In this document: positions 27,888 to 38,106 of the stretch, in pieces
Position numbering within the stretch: position 1 is the first letter of the stretch
How the letters are laid out: each line of letters begins with the position of its first letter
DNA from: DASVUS01 sp036388675
Lineage (GTDB): Bacteria > Armatimonadota > Abditibacteriia > Abditibacteriales > Abditibacteriaceae
Direction: 5' to 3'
Assembly (NCBI GenBank): GCA_036388675.1
Contig: DASVRI010000013.1
Span: forward strand, 124,001-188,000
Length of the DNA: 64,000 bases
Translations under genes and position numbers: made by a program
Notes under the pieces: model-generated
What the model was told of the DNA's origin: nothing
Seen by the model: the letters and a program-made list of their open reading frames with translations, nothing else
The model's database searches: none

Positions 27888-29021
27888 ATGAAAACCATAC
27901 AAACAGGCAGGAAGTGGGGTCGAAATCGTAGGCGCGGAGGCAGCGTTGTTGTTATCGTCGCGTTGAGTTCTGTGGCGCTGCTGGGCTGCTGTGCATTGGC
28001 TGTTGATTACGGAGTTCTAAACTCCGATGCCAATCGGGTGCAGCGTGCCTGCGACGCAGCCGCACTGGCTGGAGCCGCCAAACTGAAGAAGAGCGGAACC
28101 ACTGCCACAAGCGACGCGACCGATACGGCAAACGCACGCTCAGAAGCCATTTTGGTGGCACAGCAGAACGGCGTCACAATCACAGCCGCTGACGTCACGT
28201 TTTCCAACGACAATACGCGTATTCGCGTGCGGGGATCGTATCAACGACAATTTCTGTTCGCACCCATTCTGCGCGTCAACAGCGGCACCGTCATTCGCCA
28301 GGCCACTGCTGAAGTGACGCCCATCAAAGGCCTGTTGGGCGCAGTTCCGCTTGTCATCACCACGCGTGATTACGAAGCCTACAAAAATGGAACTCGCTTC
28401 TGGGTACAGTTGGAAAGAATGCAGGGTGGTGACGGCCTGGATTCCGCGGCCTCTAATGCCAGTAAAGGCCAATCAATGGGCGAGGTCGTGGCCGTTGACA
28501 CAGATCCGAGCAACATGGGCAAATCGCCCAGTTGGTGGGAAGACGGAGTCAAGTATGGCACGGACGATAAAGTTAAACTTGGCATCGACTATAGCTCAGA
28601 CACCGCCATCAATGCCAACGAAGGCAATCAATCGCGGCGTCTGGCAGATGCCATGGAGGACGCAACGGATGCTCGAATGCGGCGCGCCGCCGACTTAGGC
28701 TTTCCCCAGAACGCAGTTGATACCTACTATCCGAATTACCCGGCAGCAGCGTCTCCGCGCATTTTTACCATCATGGTAGCCGATGAAACGCCCTCGGTGA
28801 GCGGTAACAACATGATAGAAATCAAAAGGTTCGCCACCGTGTTTTTGTCCGACGTAAACGAGTCCGGGCAAGGTTCTGCCACAACCACACAAATGCAAAT
28901 GCGCATTATGCCGGCGTCCTACACCGACAATCCCAATGCCGAAGCCGGTTATCCTGAAGGCACGTCTTCCAGTAACTTCCCGTCGGCGGACCTCGTCGTG
29001 CGTTTGTTGGATGATATGTAA
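27888..29021 (+). CDS. TadG-like (Flp pilus assembly TadE/G) protein
   Basis: 377 residues from ATG 27888 with an AGGAGA Shine-Dalgarno. The N-terminus RRRGGSVVVIVALSSVALLG is a putative Flp pilus-assembly TadE/G-like helix, followed by ALAVDYGVLNSDANRVQRAC, AADAAALAGA-like sequence (CDAAALAGAAKLKKSG) and a long secreted region with no recognised domain. It pairs with the TadE-like gene upstream and is followed by a strong terminator, so the two form a short operon. Neither gene contains a GAGTACTC site. Confidence 0.8.
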   Translation: MKTIQTGRKWGRNRRRGGSVVVIVALSSVALLGCCALAVDYGVLNSDANRVQRACDAAALAGAAKLKKSGTTATSDATDTANARSEAILVAQQNGVTITAADVTFSNDNTRIRVRGSYQRQFLFAPILRVNSGTVIRQATAEVTPIKGLLGAVPLVITTRDYEAYKNGTRFWVQLERMQGGDGLDSAASNASKGQSMGEVVAVDTDPSNMGKSPSWWEDGVKYGTDDKVKLGIDYSSDTAINANEGNQSRRLADAMEDATDARMRRAADLGFPQNAVDTYYPNYPAAASPRIFTIMVADETPSVSGNNMIEIKRFATVFLSDVNESGQGSATTTQMQMRIMPASYTDNPNAEAGYPEGTSSSNFPSADLVVRLLDDM

Positions 29022-29040
29022 TTTCTGTGAGGCCAATAGG

Positions 29041-29080
29041 AGTAAGGGCGCACTTCTTATCGAAGTGCGCCCTTACTTTT
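29041..29080 (+). terminator. Intrinsic terminator after the TadE/TadG operon
   Basis: A perfect 16-bp stem (29041-29056 with 29062-29077, 5-nt loop) runs into TTTT. It belongs to the plus-strand operon; no T-tract follows on the minus strand. Confidence 0.92.
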
Positions 29081-29098
29081 GTTACAGCAGTACTCGAT

Positions 29099-30055
29099 TC
29101 AGCGCACGCTCGCTGCTTCCTCAACGGGAACCGTTTGCAGCAACTCCGTCACAAAGCGCTCGGAGGAGAAGCCGCTCATGCGCGCTTCGGGGTGCGCGAT
29201 AAGGCGATGCGACATCACGGGCACGGCGACGGTTTTTACATCGTCGGGTGTAGCGTAATCGCGGCCCCGTGCCGCCGCCAGAGCCTGTGAAGCGCGCACC
29301 AGCGTTAAGGCGCCGCGCGGGCTGAGGCCCAGTAGCAAGCGACGATGCGAGCGCGTGGCCTGCGCCAAACGCAGCACGTAATCATACAGGTTGTCGTGTA
29401 CGGCGACAGTGCGCGCTAGAGCCTGCATTTCGCTGACTTCGTGTACATCGGTCACGCTTTGCAGGTTTTCAATCGGGTGCTGCACGCGTTGCTGCTTCAT
29501 CAGAGCGCGCTCCGCCGCTGCATTGGGATAACCAATGGAAAGACGCATTGCAAAACGGTCGAGTTGCGATTCCGGCAAGGGATACACACCCTCATATTCG
29601 GTGGGGTTTTGTGTGGCGATGACAAAAAACGGGTCGGGTAAAGGGTGCGTTTTGATGTCGGCTGTGACTTGCCCTTCTTCCATACATTCGAGCAACGCGC
29701 TCTGGGTTTTCGGGCTGGCACGATTGATTTCATCGGCTAAAACTACGTGTGAAAAGACCGGCCCTTCGCGGAACTTGAAATCGCCGCCCGTCTGGTCGAA
29801 GACCACAGTGCCGGTCACATCAGACGGCAGCAAATCGGGCGTGAACTGGATGCGTTTGTAGCTGGCGCCCAGGCTGCGCGCCAGAGTCTTGGCCAGCATG
29901 GTTTTGCCGACGCCGGGAACGTCTTCCAGCAGAATGTGTCCGCCCGACAGCAAACCGACGAGACATCCTTCAACCACACCGCGCTTGCCGACAATAACAC
30001 TTTCGATGTTTTGCATCAGGCGTGACACATTCTCGGCATATTGCTCAATTTGCAT
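29099..30055 (-). CDS. MoxR family AAA+ ATPase
   Basis: 318 residues. Walker A is in LLEDVPGVGKTMLAKTLA, Walker B in VVLADEINRASPKTQSALLE, with EGVYPLPESQLDRFAMRLSI and SPRGALTLVRASQALAA, all standard MoxR signatures. MoxR ATPases are chaperone-like and act with DUF58/VWA proteins; the DUF58 and transglutaminase genes are at the left end of the window rather than adjacent. It lies 3 bp downstream of coaE on the same strand and is probably co-transcribed with it. Confidence 0.94.
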   Translation of the reverse strand: MQIEQYAENVSRLMQNIESVIVGKRGVVEGCLVGLLSGGHILLEDVPGVGKTMLAKTLARSLGASYKRIQFTPDLLPSDVTGTVVFDQTGGDFKFREGPVFSHVVLADEINRASPKTQSALLECMEEGQVTADIKTHPLPDPFFVIATQNPTEYEGVYPLPESQLDRFAMRLSIGYPNAAAERALMKQQRVQHPIENLQSVTDVHEVSEMQALARTVAVHDNLYDYVLRLAQATRSHRRLLLGLSPRGALTLVRASQALAAARGRDYATPDDVKTVAVPVMSHRLIAHPEARMSGFSSERFVTELLQTVPVEEAASVR

Positions 30056-30058
30056 AGT

Positions 30059-30718
30059 TCACGAGGCGTCACGAGTACTCGCAGCACGAGCCTTCGCGGC
30101 AGGCGCCCTCTTGCTCCATTCAGCTTCCACGCGCGCTTCCAATTCGCGCAGGGAGCCATTGTTTTCGATCTCGACTAACGGCACATCGCCGAGCAGAGCA
30201 CGCTTCTTTTGTGGCGACGGTTGCTGTGCCAGGCGTCGCGTCGCAGCCGCTTCATCCAGGCCACGATTGTGCATCAAGCGCTCCTTCTGCACCGATTCAC
30301 GGCAGGTAACCCACCACACCACGTCGCAGCTTGCGGCCTGACCGCTCTCGATAAGTTTTACGGCTTCAAGCACGACCGCAGGCGGTTGCGCGGTGGCTTT
30401 CAACTCACGAATTTTCTGCTCGCGCAACGCAGCCACTGCGGGATGCACCAACGCTTCAAGGCGGCGCAATGCTTCGGCATCGTTGAAAACCAGGGCGCCC
30501 AGCGCCGTGCGGTCAACCGAACCGTCTGCGGCTACAAGCGACCCATCGAGTACTCGATGGGCAAAAAGCGATTCAACGCGGCGCACAAACTCCGGCTGCG
30601 CATACAGTTCGCGCACCAGCAAATCGGCGTCGATGACGTGCGCGCCGCGCGCCTGTAACAGACGCGCCACGGTACTTTTGCCGCAGGCGATATTGCCCGT
30701 TAAACCCAGCAGAAACAT
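30059..30718 (-). CDS. coaE: Dephospho-CoA kinase
   Basis: 219 residues from ATG 30718, chosen because FLLGLTGNIACGKSTVARLL (P-loop) then starts at the usual place; a longer form would add 44 non-conserved residues. It catalyses the last step of CoA synthesis. The lid-region motif and the HPAVAALREQKIREL helix are present. The C-terminal tail is Ala/Arg/Lys-rich. A GAGTACTC at 30548 is the centre of an 18-bp perfect palindrome, and another (30073) is in the last codons. Confidence 0.93.
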   Translation of the reverse strand: MFLLGLTGNIACGKSTVARLLQARGAHVIDADLLVRELYAQPEFVRRVESLFAHRVLDGSLVAADGSVDRTALGALVFNDAEALRRLEALVHPAVAALREQKIRELKATAQPPAVVLEAVKLIESGQAASCDVVWWVTCRESVQKERLMHNRGLDEAAATRRLAQQPSPQKKRALLGDVPLVEIENNGSLRELEARVEAEWSKRAPAAKARAASTRDAS

Positions 30719-31036
30719 AAGCGCGGTGACAAGACCAGGCTCCAGGCCAGGCTCAGAGCAGATGTCCCAGCCAAAGCCCGATTCACCAGGATGAGTCGCG
30801 GCGCAGTTTAACAAAGTTAAGCCGTGACATTTGATGAAGCACATGTTCAAAGAGTTGTATCCAAAGAGTTGCCGTCAAGTGCTCATCAACGAGAAGATGG
30901 CGGGGATTTCTTCGCCCGTCTTCTTTTTGGCTTCCGCCATGCGCTAAAATGGGTTCTGCACCAAACAGCACAATGCCCGAAGCGGCATACGTTAGAGCGG
31001 CATACGCTAGAGCGGCATAACAGAAAAGGAACGAAC
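30719..31036. other. Divergent promoter region between coaE and the FAD oxidoreductase
   Basis: The 318 bp hold no credible gene. Seen here: short direct repeats near 30741-30760 and 30848-30872, a TAAAAT at 30945-30950 that could serve as a -10 for the rightward gene, and three 15-bp direct repeats at 30981-31020. Confidence 0.6.
30981..31020 (+). repeat. Three 15-bp direct repeats upstream of the FAD oxidoreductase
   Basis: AGCGGCATACGTTAG, AGCGGCATACGCTAG and the partial AGCGGCATAA follow head to tail, ending 4 bp before an AAAGGA Shine-Dalgarno. They could be an operator or simple slippage duplications. Confidence 0.85.
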
Positions 31037-32608
<1,572 letters not shown>

Positions 32609-32658
32609 CACGACACAGTCACACAGTGGGAGTGGCTGCATGGTGTCACTACATGGAG

Positions 32659-34020
32659 TCACTGCTGCATGTTTGCGTCAGCACCCGATTCACTGCGAAT
32701 GCTGCGGTAAAAAGAAAGGTTCAACTTCCTGGCCGCATTCAATTGAGAAGCCAGCGGCATGGGTGCAACCGAGCGGCAGGAATCTCCTCCACCTTCGTCA
32801 TAGTACTTCCTGATGCATTCCCGTCCTGCGGTTCGGAGCAAGAAGGTGTCCTGATAAAAGGCGAAATACGACCAGTTGTTAAGGAACCCGGCAAAGCAGA
32901 AACACCACAAGCAGAGAAGCATTGCAGTGCGCGCTTTAGACGTTTGCACAAACTGCCACCAGGCCATCGCTGCCAGAGGGACGAGCATCATGCCGAACTC
33001 GCTGTAGCGAGAGCTTTTCGATTGATCGACTGCCCAGCCGTTCGCTCGACCTACTGAGATCGAAGCGAGAATGGCTAAAATGCCGAGCACCATGACGCCA
33101 AGCGTCCAGCAATTGGCGGGCAAACGCGCCCTGTTCTTTAAAGCCATTCCGATAAGGGGCGCCACAACGACCAGAATGCACAGCACTCCGACGGCGGATG
33201 ATACGAACTCGAAACCAAAGCCCAGCGACACAATGTTGAAAAAATAGTTCCAAAATCTGCCGCTAAGTGGTGAGGCCGACGCCGTAGAACCGGCTGTCCC
33301 TCGATAATCGACGAGCCACATGGTGACGGCACAGCCCAGCACAGACATAACCAGCAGCCATTGCGCGATTTCAGTTTTGCGTCCCTTGTCTGCCAGGTTA
33401 CGGACGCGCTGAGCCTTGAACAGGCTGAAGGTCATCAGCAAAACAAGGGCGCTAACCGCGCCGCCGGCTGACGAGCACATGGCCAATCCCGTTGCAAGAA
33501 CACCGGCCAGAATCTTGTCCCAGGTCTGGGTTTCGTGAAAAAGGCAGTATGCCGCCACAAGAAAGAACAGCAGCACCAGGTGAAATTGCGTCTGAATTCC
33601 CATGGTGTGATTCTCCTGGTTCAGGGGCGACAACAGAAACAAGAGAAATGCAGTGATTACCCCAAGCGGCATCGACGCAGCGAGGCGCCTGCTGAAGAAC
33701 AACAAGAGAAGAACTAAAGCACCGAAAATGACGAAGTTTAGAATCTGATGCACGATCAGATTCCAGCCACTGACGAAATAAAGCGCCCACACCAGCAACT
33801 TGGTCGTCACAATGCGGTGTTCATTGAGCGGCGCCCACAACGTCTCAGCGGAAAACCCCGCAGGAATCTGGCCCGGGGAAAGCAGCGTCCATTCGTCCCA
33901 GTAAGGCACGTCAACCGCGTAAATACAGATGAAGGCAAAGTGCAGCAGGAACAGGGACACCAAAGCAGCCACCGAGGCGCGTGTTAACCATGACTGCGTT
34001 CTCTCATCAAGTTGTCGCAT
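32659..34020 (-). CDS. Multi-pass membrane protein, possibly glycosyltransferase-like
   Basis: 453 residues from ATG 34020 (a GTG at 34077 is an alternative) with about ten hydrophobic segments. The first loop after helix 1 reads YAVDVPYWDEWTLLSPG, an acidic motif reminiscent of the GT39/GT83 first loop, followed by LNEHRIVTTKLLVWALYFVS. A C-terminal loop ends RECIRKYYDEGGGDSC. No family can be named with confidence. Base composition is slightly more AT-rich and it has no GAGTACTC site, unlike its neighbours. The stop is 50 bp from the convergent FAD oxidoreductase. Confidence 0.7.
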   Translation of the reverse strand: MRQLDERTQSWLTRASVAALVSLFLLHFAFICIYAVDVPYWDEWTLLSPGQIPAGFSAETLWAPLNEHRIVTTKLLVWALYFVSGWNLIVHQILNFVIFGALVLLLLFFSRRLAASMPLGVITAFLLFLLSPLNQENHTMGIQTQFHLVLLFFLVAAYCLFHETQTWDKILAGVLATGLAMCSSAGGAVSALVLLMTFSLFKAQRVRNLADKGRKTEIAQWLLVMSVLGCAVTMWLVDYRGTAGSTASASPLSGRFWNYFFNIVSLGFGFEFVSSAVGVLCILVVVAPLIGMALKNRARLPANCWTLGVMVLGILAILASISVGRANGWAVDQSKSSRYSEFGMMLVPLAAMAWWQFVQTSKARTAMLLCLWCFCFAGFLNNWSYFAFYQDTFLLRTAGRECIRKYYDEGGGDSCRSVAPMPLASQLNAARKLNLSFYRSIRSESGADANMQQ

Positions 34021-34098
34021 TGCGCGCCTGCATAGTTGTCCCGATGTTCCTGTGAACCTCGCCCCTACGTACACCACTTACGTGTACCGCTATTGCTG

Positions 34099-35004
34099 CT
34101 ATGCGATCACTTTGTTCAGCGGGTACTCGATGATGCCCGTTGCGCCCGCCTGCAACAATTGCGGGATGAGGTCGCGCACGCGGCGCTCTTCGGCCACGAT
34201 CTCCACGGCGACCCAATCGGCAGTGTCGGAAAGTTGTGAAATCGTCGGCTGCTTCATTGAGGGCAGCAGGCCAAGAATCTGCGGCAGGTTCTGGCGCGGC
34301 GCGTTCATTTTGAGGCCGACTTTGCTTTGCGCCGCCATTGCGCCCTGTAGCAGTGTCGCCACGGTTTGCATTTTGTTCTGCTTCCAGCCATCCTGCCACG
34401 AATTGTGATTGGCGATGAGTCGCGTAGTGGACGCCATCAGTTCATCAATGATTTTCAGGCCGTGCGCGCGCAGTGTCGAGCCGGTTTCAGTGCCTTCCAC
34501 GATGGCATCCACCAGGTCGGGCACTTTCACTTCGGTGGCGCCCCAGGAGAATTCGACATCGGCTTTTACGCCGTGCTTTTCCAGGTAGCGTTTGGTGACA
34601 TTGACCAGTTCGGTGGCGATGCGCTTGCCTTCCAGGTCTTTAGCCGACTGGATGGGCGAGTTTTGCGGCACGGCCAAAACCCAGCGATACGGGCGCGCGG
34701 TCGCCTTGGAATAGATGAGTTCGCACACTTCATGGATGTCGGCGCTGTTTTCCAGCACGTTGTCGTGGCCGGTAATGCCGCAATCGAGTACTCCATCCAT
34801 CACATAGCGCGGAATCTCCTGCGCGCGCAAGAGCACGATTTCGAGTTCGTCATCGTCCACTGATGGATAATAGGAGCGCTCGCTGACGTTTACAGTCCAG
34901 CCGGCGTGGCGCATCATGCGAATTGTCGCGTCCTGTAAACTGCCTTTGGGCAGGCCGATTCGTAGCACGTTTTTGTTGGTTTCTGTTGCTGCTTCGGGTT
35001 TCAA
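34099..35004 (-). CDS. hisG: ATP phosphoribosyltransferase, long form
   Basis: 301 residues catalysing the first step of histidine synthesis. Signatures: RIGLPKGSLQDATIRMMRHA, DCGITGHDNVLENSADIHEV, the PRPP-binding region GTETGSTLRAHGLKIIDELM, and a C-terminal regulatory ACT-like domain (ISQLSDTADWVAVEIVAEER, LLQAGATGIIEYPLNKVI). The long form needs no HisZ. It starts with TTG at 35004. No other his gene is nearby. Confidence 0.95.
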   Translation of the reverse strand: MKPEAATETNKNVLRIGLPKGSLQDATIRMMRHAGWTVNVSERSYYPSVDDDELEIVLLRAQEIPRYVMDGVLDCGITGHDNVLENSADIHEVCELIYSKATARPYRWVLAVPQNSPIQSAKDLEGKRIATELVNVTKRYLEKHGVKADVEFSWGATEVKVPDLVDAIVEGTETGSTLRAHGLKIIDELMASTTRLIANHNSWQDGWKQNKMQTVATLLQGAMAAQSKVGLKMNAPRQNLPQILGLLPSMKQPTISQLSDTADWVAVEIVAEERRVRDLIPQLLQAGATGIIEYPLNKVIA

Positions 35005-35094
35005 GGGTTCACCGCTTGGAGTAATTCTGGACGGCGGTAGTTTAGCCGCGCCGCACCTTCATAGCAAAAATGCAGGCATAACCTAAGAAATTGA

Positions 35095-35123
35095 TTGACA
35101 ATAGACCGCAAGAAGCGTAATAA
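35095..35123 (+). promoter_or_regulatory. Strong sigma-70-type promoter for the pil locus
   Basis: TTGACA (35095-35100), a 17-bp spacer and TAATAA (35118-35123). This is the closest match to consensus in the window and leaves a leader of about 235 nt before pilM. Confidence 0.75.
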
Positions 35124-35161
35124 TAACAACACGTTTCCAACTCTGCTCTCCAACTGTGTCG

Positions 35162-35189
35162 CAGTTGTCACCATACAGTTGTCACCATA
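35162..35189 (+). repeat. Perfect 14-bp tandem duplication
   Basis: CAGTTGTCACCATA occurs twice in a row (35162-35175 and 35176-35189) in the leader upstream of pilM. Confidence 0.9.
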
Positions 35190-35363
35190 GTCGCATTAAT
35201 CGCCGTTGCCGCCTGTTTGACTCTTTTTCAAGTCTTTTGCGTCTTTTTTTGAGTACTCGTCCCACCAGACCTTATACTTCATACTTAATAGATAGTTTGG
35301 AGTACTCACCAGCTCTTTTTCGACGTAGTGGACGCAAAAACTCACTGGTTCGGCATTAATTCT

Positions 35364-37970
35364 ATGGCTCTGTTCTCCCGCAAGAAAAACGATCAAGCGG
35401 CGCCTCCTACGGCAATGCCCACAGCACCCGGCACATCGGGTGCTGCCAACACTCCCGCGACCGAAGACTTCTCGGCATTTAACGATGCCGCGCTGAGCGG
35501 TACCGCTGCACCGCCTGCTGAAGGCGGCACGCGTGGTCGCGCCCGCAAACCCGATAAGACATCCAAGCCTGCCAGACCGCGTGGCTTGCGCGGCGGCGCG
35601 GTTGTCGGCCTCAACATCGGCCACGACTCCATCAAAGTCGTTGAGCTGAAAGGCAAGGGCACCAGCGTCGCCGTCACCGGAATGGGTATGGTTCCCACAC
35701 CGGCGGAAAGCATCTCCAACGGCGTCGTCATGAGCCCGGCTGCGCTCTCGCACTCCATCACCGACCTGTTGAAGCAAGCCGGCATTAAAACCAGGCGCAT
35801 CGTGGCCTCGGTTGCAGGCACAGGTTCGCTGATTGTGCGTGTTATTGAAGTGCCGCGCATGAGCGATAACGAGCTGGCCGACAACATGAAAGTGGATGTC
35901 GACCGCTACATTCCGTTTCCGCCTTCGGAAGTCATTATGGACTTCAAGGCGCTACGCGACCTGCCCAGCGACCCGGATGCGGCCAACATGGAAGTGCTGC
36001 TGGCCGCCGCACAGCGCGAAGTGGTTGACCAGCACGTAAGAGTTATCGAAAGTTCCAAATTGGAACCGCTTTCGATTGACGTTGAGCCGCTGTCCGCCGC
36101 GCGTAGCCTGACCTACGGCGCGACAAATGGCGCTTCCAACGGCAACCACGTCGATTACAACGATGTCTCCGCCTTAATTAACATTGGCGCCACGGGATCT
36201 GAAATCTCGGTTTTGCGCGGCGATGTGCTGGTCTTCACACGCACCGTGCCCAATGGCGGCAACGCCTTCACTCAGGCTCTGGCCGATAATCTGGGCCTGG
36301 CCTGGCCGGATGCCGAGCGCATCAAGCGCGAAATGGGCGACGCACTGCCGCATGTTGACGCCTCCACGAGCAGTGGCGCCTATGGCACGGACACCGGCAC
36401 CGCCGGTTATGCCGGTGCCGGTTACGCCGGTTCCGAAGCGGCTTTTGGCGACACCGGCTATGCACCCGCGGCCACAAACGCCACCGACGATTGGAGCGAC
36501 TTCGACTTTGATGCCACGCAGGAGGCAGGCGCGGCTCCGGCAGGTGCGGCTCCGGCAACCGCCGAGACCGAGTACTCAACAACGGCTCCGGTGACGCAAG
36601 CGGCAGACGATCCCGATGCGGCTTCGAGCGCCGACCCCTTCGACCTCGATTTCTTCAATCAGGGGCCGGCTAAAAACGAGCCGGGAGAGCAGCATCAGCA
36701 AAAAGAAGGCGACGCAGGCAAAGACCCGTTCGACTTCTCCGACTTCGCCTTAGACGATGACAAGCCGGCGGGCGCAGGTGCGGCTAACGCTTCCGACGCC
36801 AATTTACCGGGGGATGCGCCAGCTTCTGCGCCAGCTTCAGCTTCTGCGCCATCGAGCCTGCAAGCCGATGAGGTAGATTTACCTTCCGGTGCGCCGCAGA
36901 CCATGGAGATGCCCGCTGTATCCATGACGGAACCGGCTTCCTTCGATTTTTCATTGCACGGTGACGACGATGTTACCACGCCGTCCACAGCGCCCAGCGG
37001 TCAGATGTTCCAATTCGATGCAGCGGACGACCCTGCACTGCCTTCTTTCCCCGCCCTGGCCGATGATGCGGCGGATGAAGATCTGACCACGCTGCCTACA
37101 ATGTCTGAGACTGCACCGTCGGATGTCGCAGTGGCTGGTGGCGCAGTGGCTGGTAGCGCAGCGAGTACTGGCGCGACTCAGCCCGCAGGATTCGACTTTG
37201 CCATGAATGAGCCGCCTGCCGCTGCCACACCGACCGAAACCAGCCCGGTGCCTGCTGCAACAGAAACAGTGGCGACAGGCGGCGACATGCCTTCAGCGTA
37301 TGCGCTGGACGACCTGGAGCCCGCCGCAGCAGGCCATTCAGCGGCAGCTACAACCACGTCACGGTTTGATGATGACACGATTGAGATGCCGTCTCCCTCG
37401 TTTGAAGATCCGCATCCCGCGACAGCAAACGTGGCGGACGACGACTTCGATTTGGAGAGCCTGACTGCGCCGGCTGCTGTTGGTGTTGCTGGCGGCGTTG
37501 CTGCGGGCAGTGTAGCGGCCACACCGCCAGCGGATGATTTCGGCGCGGATGATTTTGGAGCCACCACTTTCGGCGCCACAGGCACGGGATACGACAACGA
37601 CGAATTCTCGGATTTTGCCGATTTCGGTTCGGGTTTAGGCGGCGGCACAGACGGTATTTCAGCACAAACGGTGTATTCGATTCTGCAACCGTTGCTGGAA
37701 GAACTGGTCGGTGAAGTGCGCCGCTCGCTCGAATACTATGGCTCACGTTACCCGGATGCCGGTGTGCGACGCATCACGTTGATTGGCGGCGGCGCGAGAT
37801 TTACGAATATTGATGCGCTGTTTACTCAATCGTTGGGGATTCCTACAATTGTGGGCAATCCCCTGGCGCACTTGCCGGTGCGGGCGTCCCGGTTGCCAGC
37901 CGGCTACGCCGAACAGAACGGCCCCATTTTCGCGGTTGCTCTGGGTTTGGCCATGCGCGACCTGGTATAG
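35364..37970 (+). CDS. pilM: Type IV pilus assembly ATPase-like protein PilM with large insertion
   Basis: 868 residues from ATG 35364. PilM is an actin-fold protein that recruits PilN on the inner face of the membrane. The first half has VVGLNIGHDSIKVVELKGKG, RRIVASVAGTGSLIVRVIEV and DVDRYIPFPPSEVIMDFKAL; the last ~105 residues have SLEYYGSRYPDAGVRRITLI, GGGARFTN and GPIFAVALGLAMRDL. Between them is about 430 residues (roughly 330-760) of Ala/Asp/Pro/Thr-rich acidic sequence with repeated FDF/DFDF-type stretches, absent from ordinary ~350-residue PilM. Near-perfect 15-bp duplications are seen around 37128-37157. Its single GAGTACTC (36570) is in the insertion. Confidence 0.88.
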   Translation: MALFSRKKNDQAAPPTAMPTAPGTSGAANTPATEDFSAFNDAALSGTAAPPAEGGTRGRARKPDKTSKPARPRGLRGGAVVGLNIGHDSIKVVELKGKGTSVAVTGMGMVPTPAESISNGVVMSPAALSHSITDLLKQAGIKTRRIVASVAGTGSLIVRVIEVPRMSDNELADNMKVDVDRYIPFPPSEVIMDFKALRDLPSDPDAANMEVLLAAAQREVVDQHVRVIESSKLEPLSIDVEPLSAARSLTYGATNGASNGNHVDYNDVSALINIGATGSEISVLRGDVLVFTRTVPNGGNAFTQALADNLGLAWPDAERIKREMGDALPHVDASTSSGAYGTDTGTAGYAGAGYAGSEAAFGDTGYAPAATNATDDWSDFDFDATQEAGAAPAGAAPATAETEYSTTAPVTQAADDPDAASSADPFDLDFFNQGPAKNEPGEQHQQKEGDAGKDPFDFSDFALDDDKPAGAGAANASDANLPGDAPASAPASASAPSSLQADEVDLPSGAPQTMEMPAVSMTEPASFDFSLHGDDDVTTPSTAPSGQMFQFDAADDPALPSFPALADDAADEDLTTLPTMSETAPSDVAVAGGAVAGSAASTGATQPAGFDFAMNEPPAAATPTETSPVPAATETVATGGDMPSAYALDDLEPAAAGHSAAATTTSRFDDDTIEMPSPSFEDPHPATANVADDDFDLESLTAPAAVGVAGGVAAGSVAATPPADDFGADDFGATTFGATGTGYDNDEFSDFADFGSGLGGGTDGISAQTVYSILQPLLEELVGEVRRSLEYYGSRYPDAGVRRITLIGGGARFTNIDALFTQSLGIPTIVGNPLAHLPVRASRLPAGYAEQNGPIFAVALGLAMRDLV

Positions 37971-38019
37971 CCGGGTTGTCGAACTCTTTGTCGCTGTAAC
38001 AGTGAGTTATCATAGCCTG

Positions 38020-38049
38020 TTGCTGCGGTTACCGTAATTAGTGTAAAAT
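38020..38049 (+). promoter_or_regulatory. Possible promoter upstream of pilN
   Basis: TTGCTG (38020-38025), an 18-bp spacer and TAAAAT (38044-38049), 57 bp before the pilN start. The -35 is weak. Confidence 0.35.
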
Positions 38050-38106
38050 GGCTGTGCATTCAACCAGCCACTTGTTTAGCTGTATTCGGGGCGATTCTTC
38101 TCTATC

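Larger units (their letters stand above)
35005..35363. other. Divergent intergenic region upstream of pilM
   Basis: The 359 bp carry the pilM-side promoter (35095-35123), a perfect 14-bp tandem duplication (35162-35175 and 35176-35189) and two GAGTACTC sites only 41 bp apart (35251 and 35300). No gene is supported; in-frame extension of pilM back to 35328 is unlikely. Confidence 0.6.

Noticed and set aside
30824..31036. Longer FAD oxidoreductase from 30824
   Set aside because: It runs through the three 15-bp direct repeats and has no family sequence; ATG 31037 with AAAGGA places the GxGxxG motif normally.
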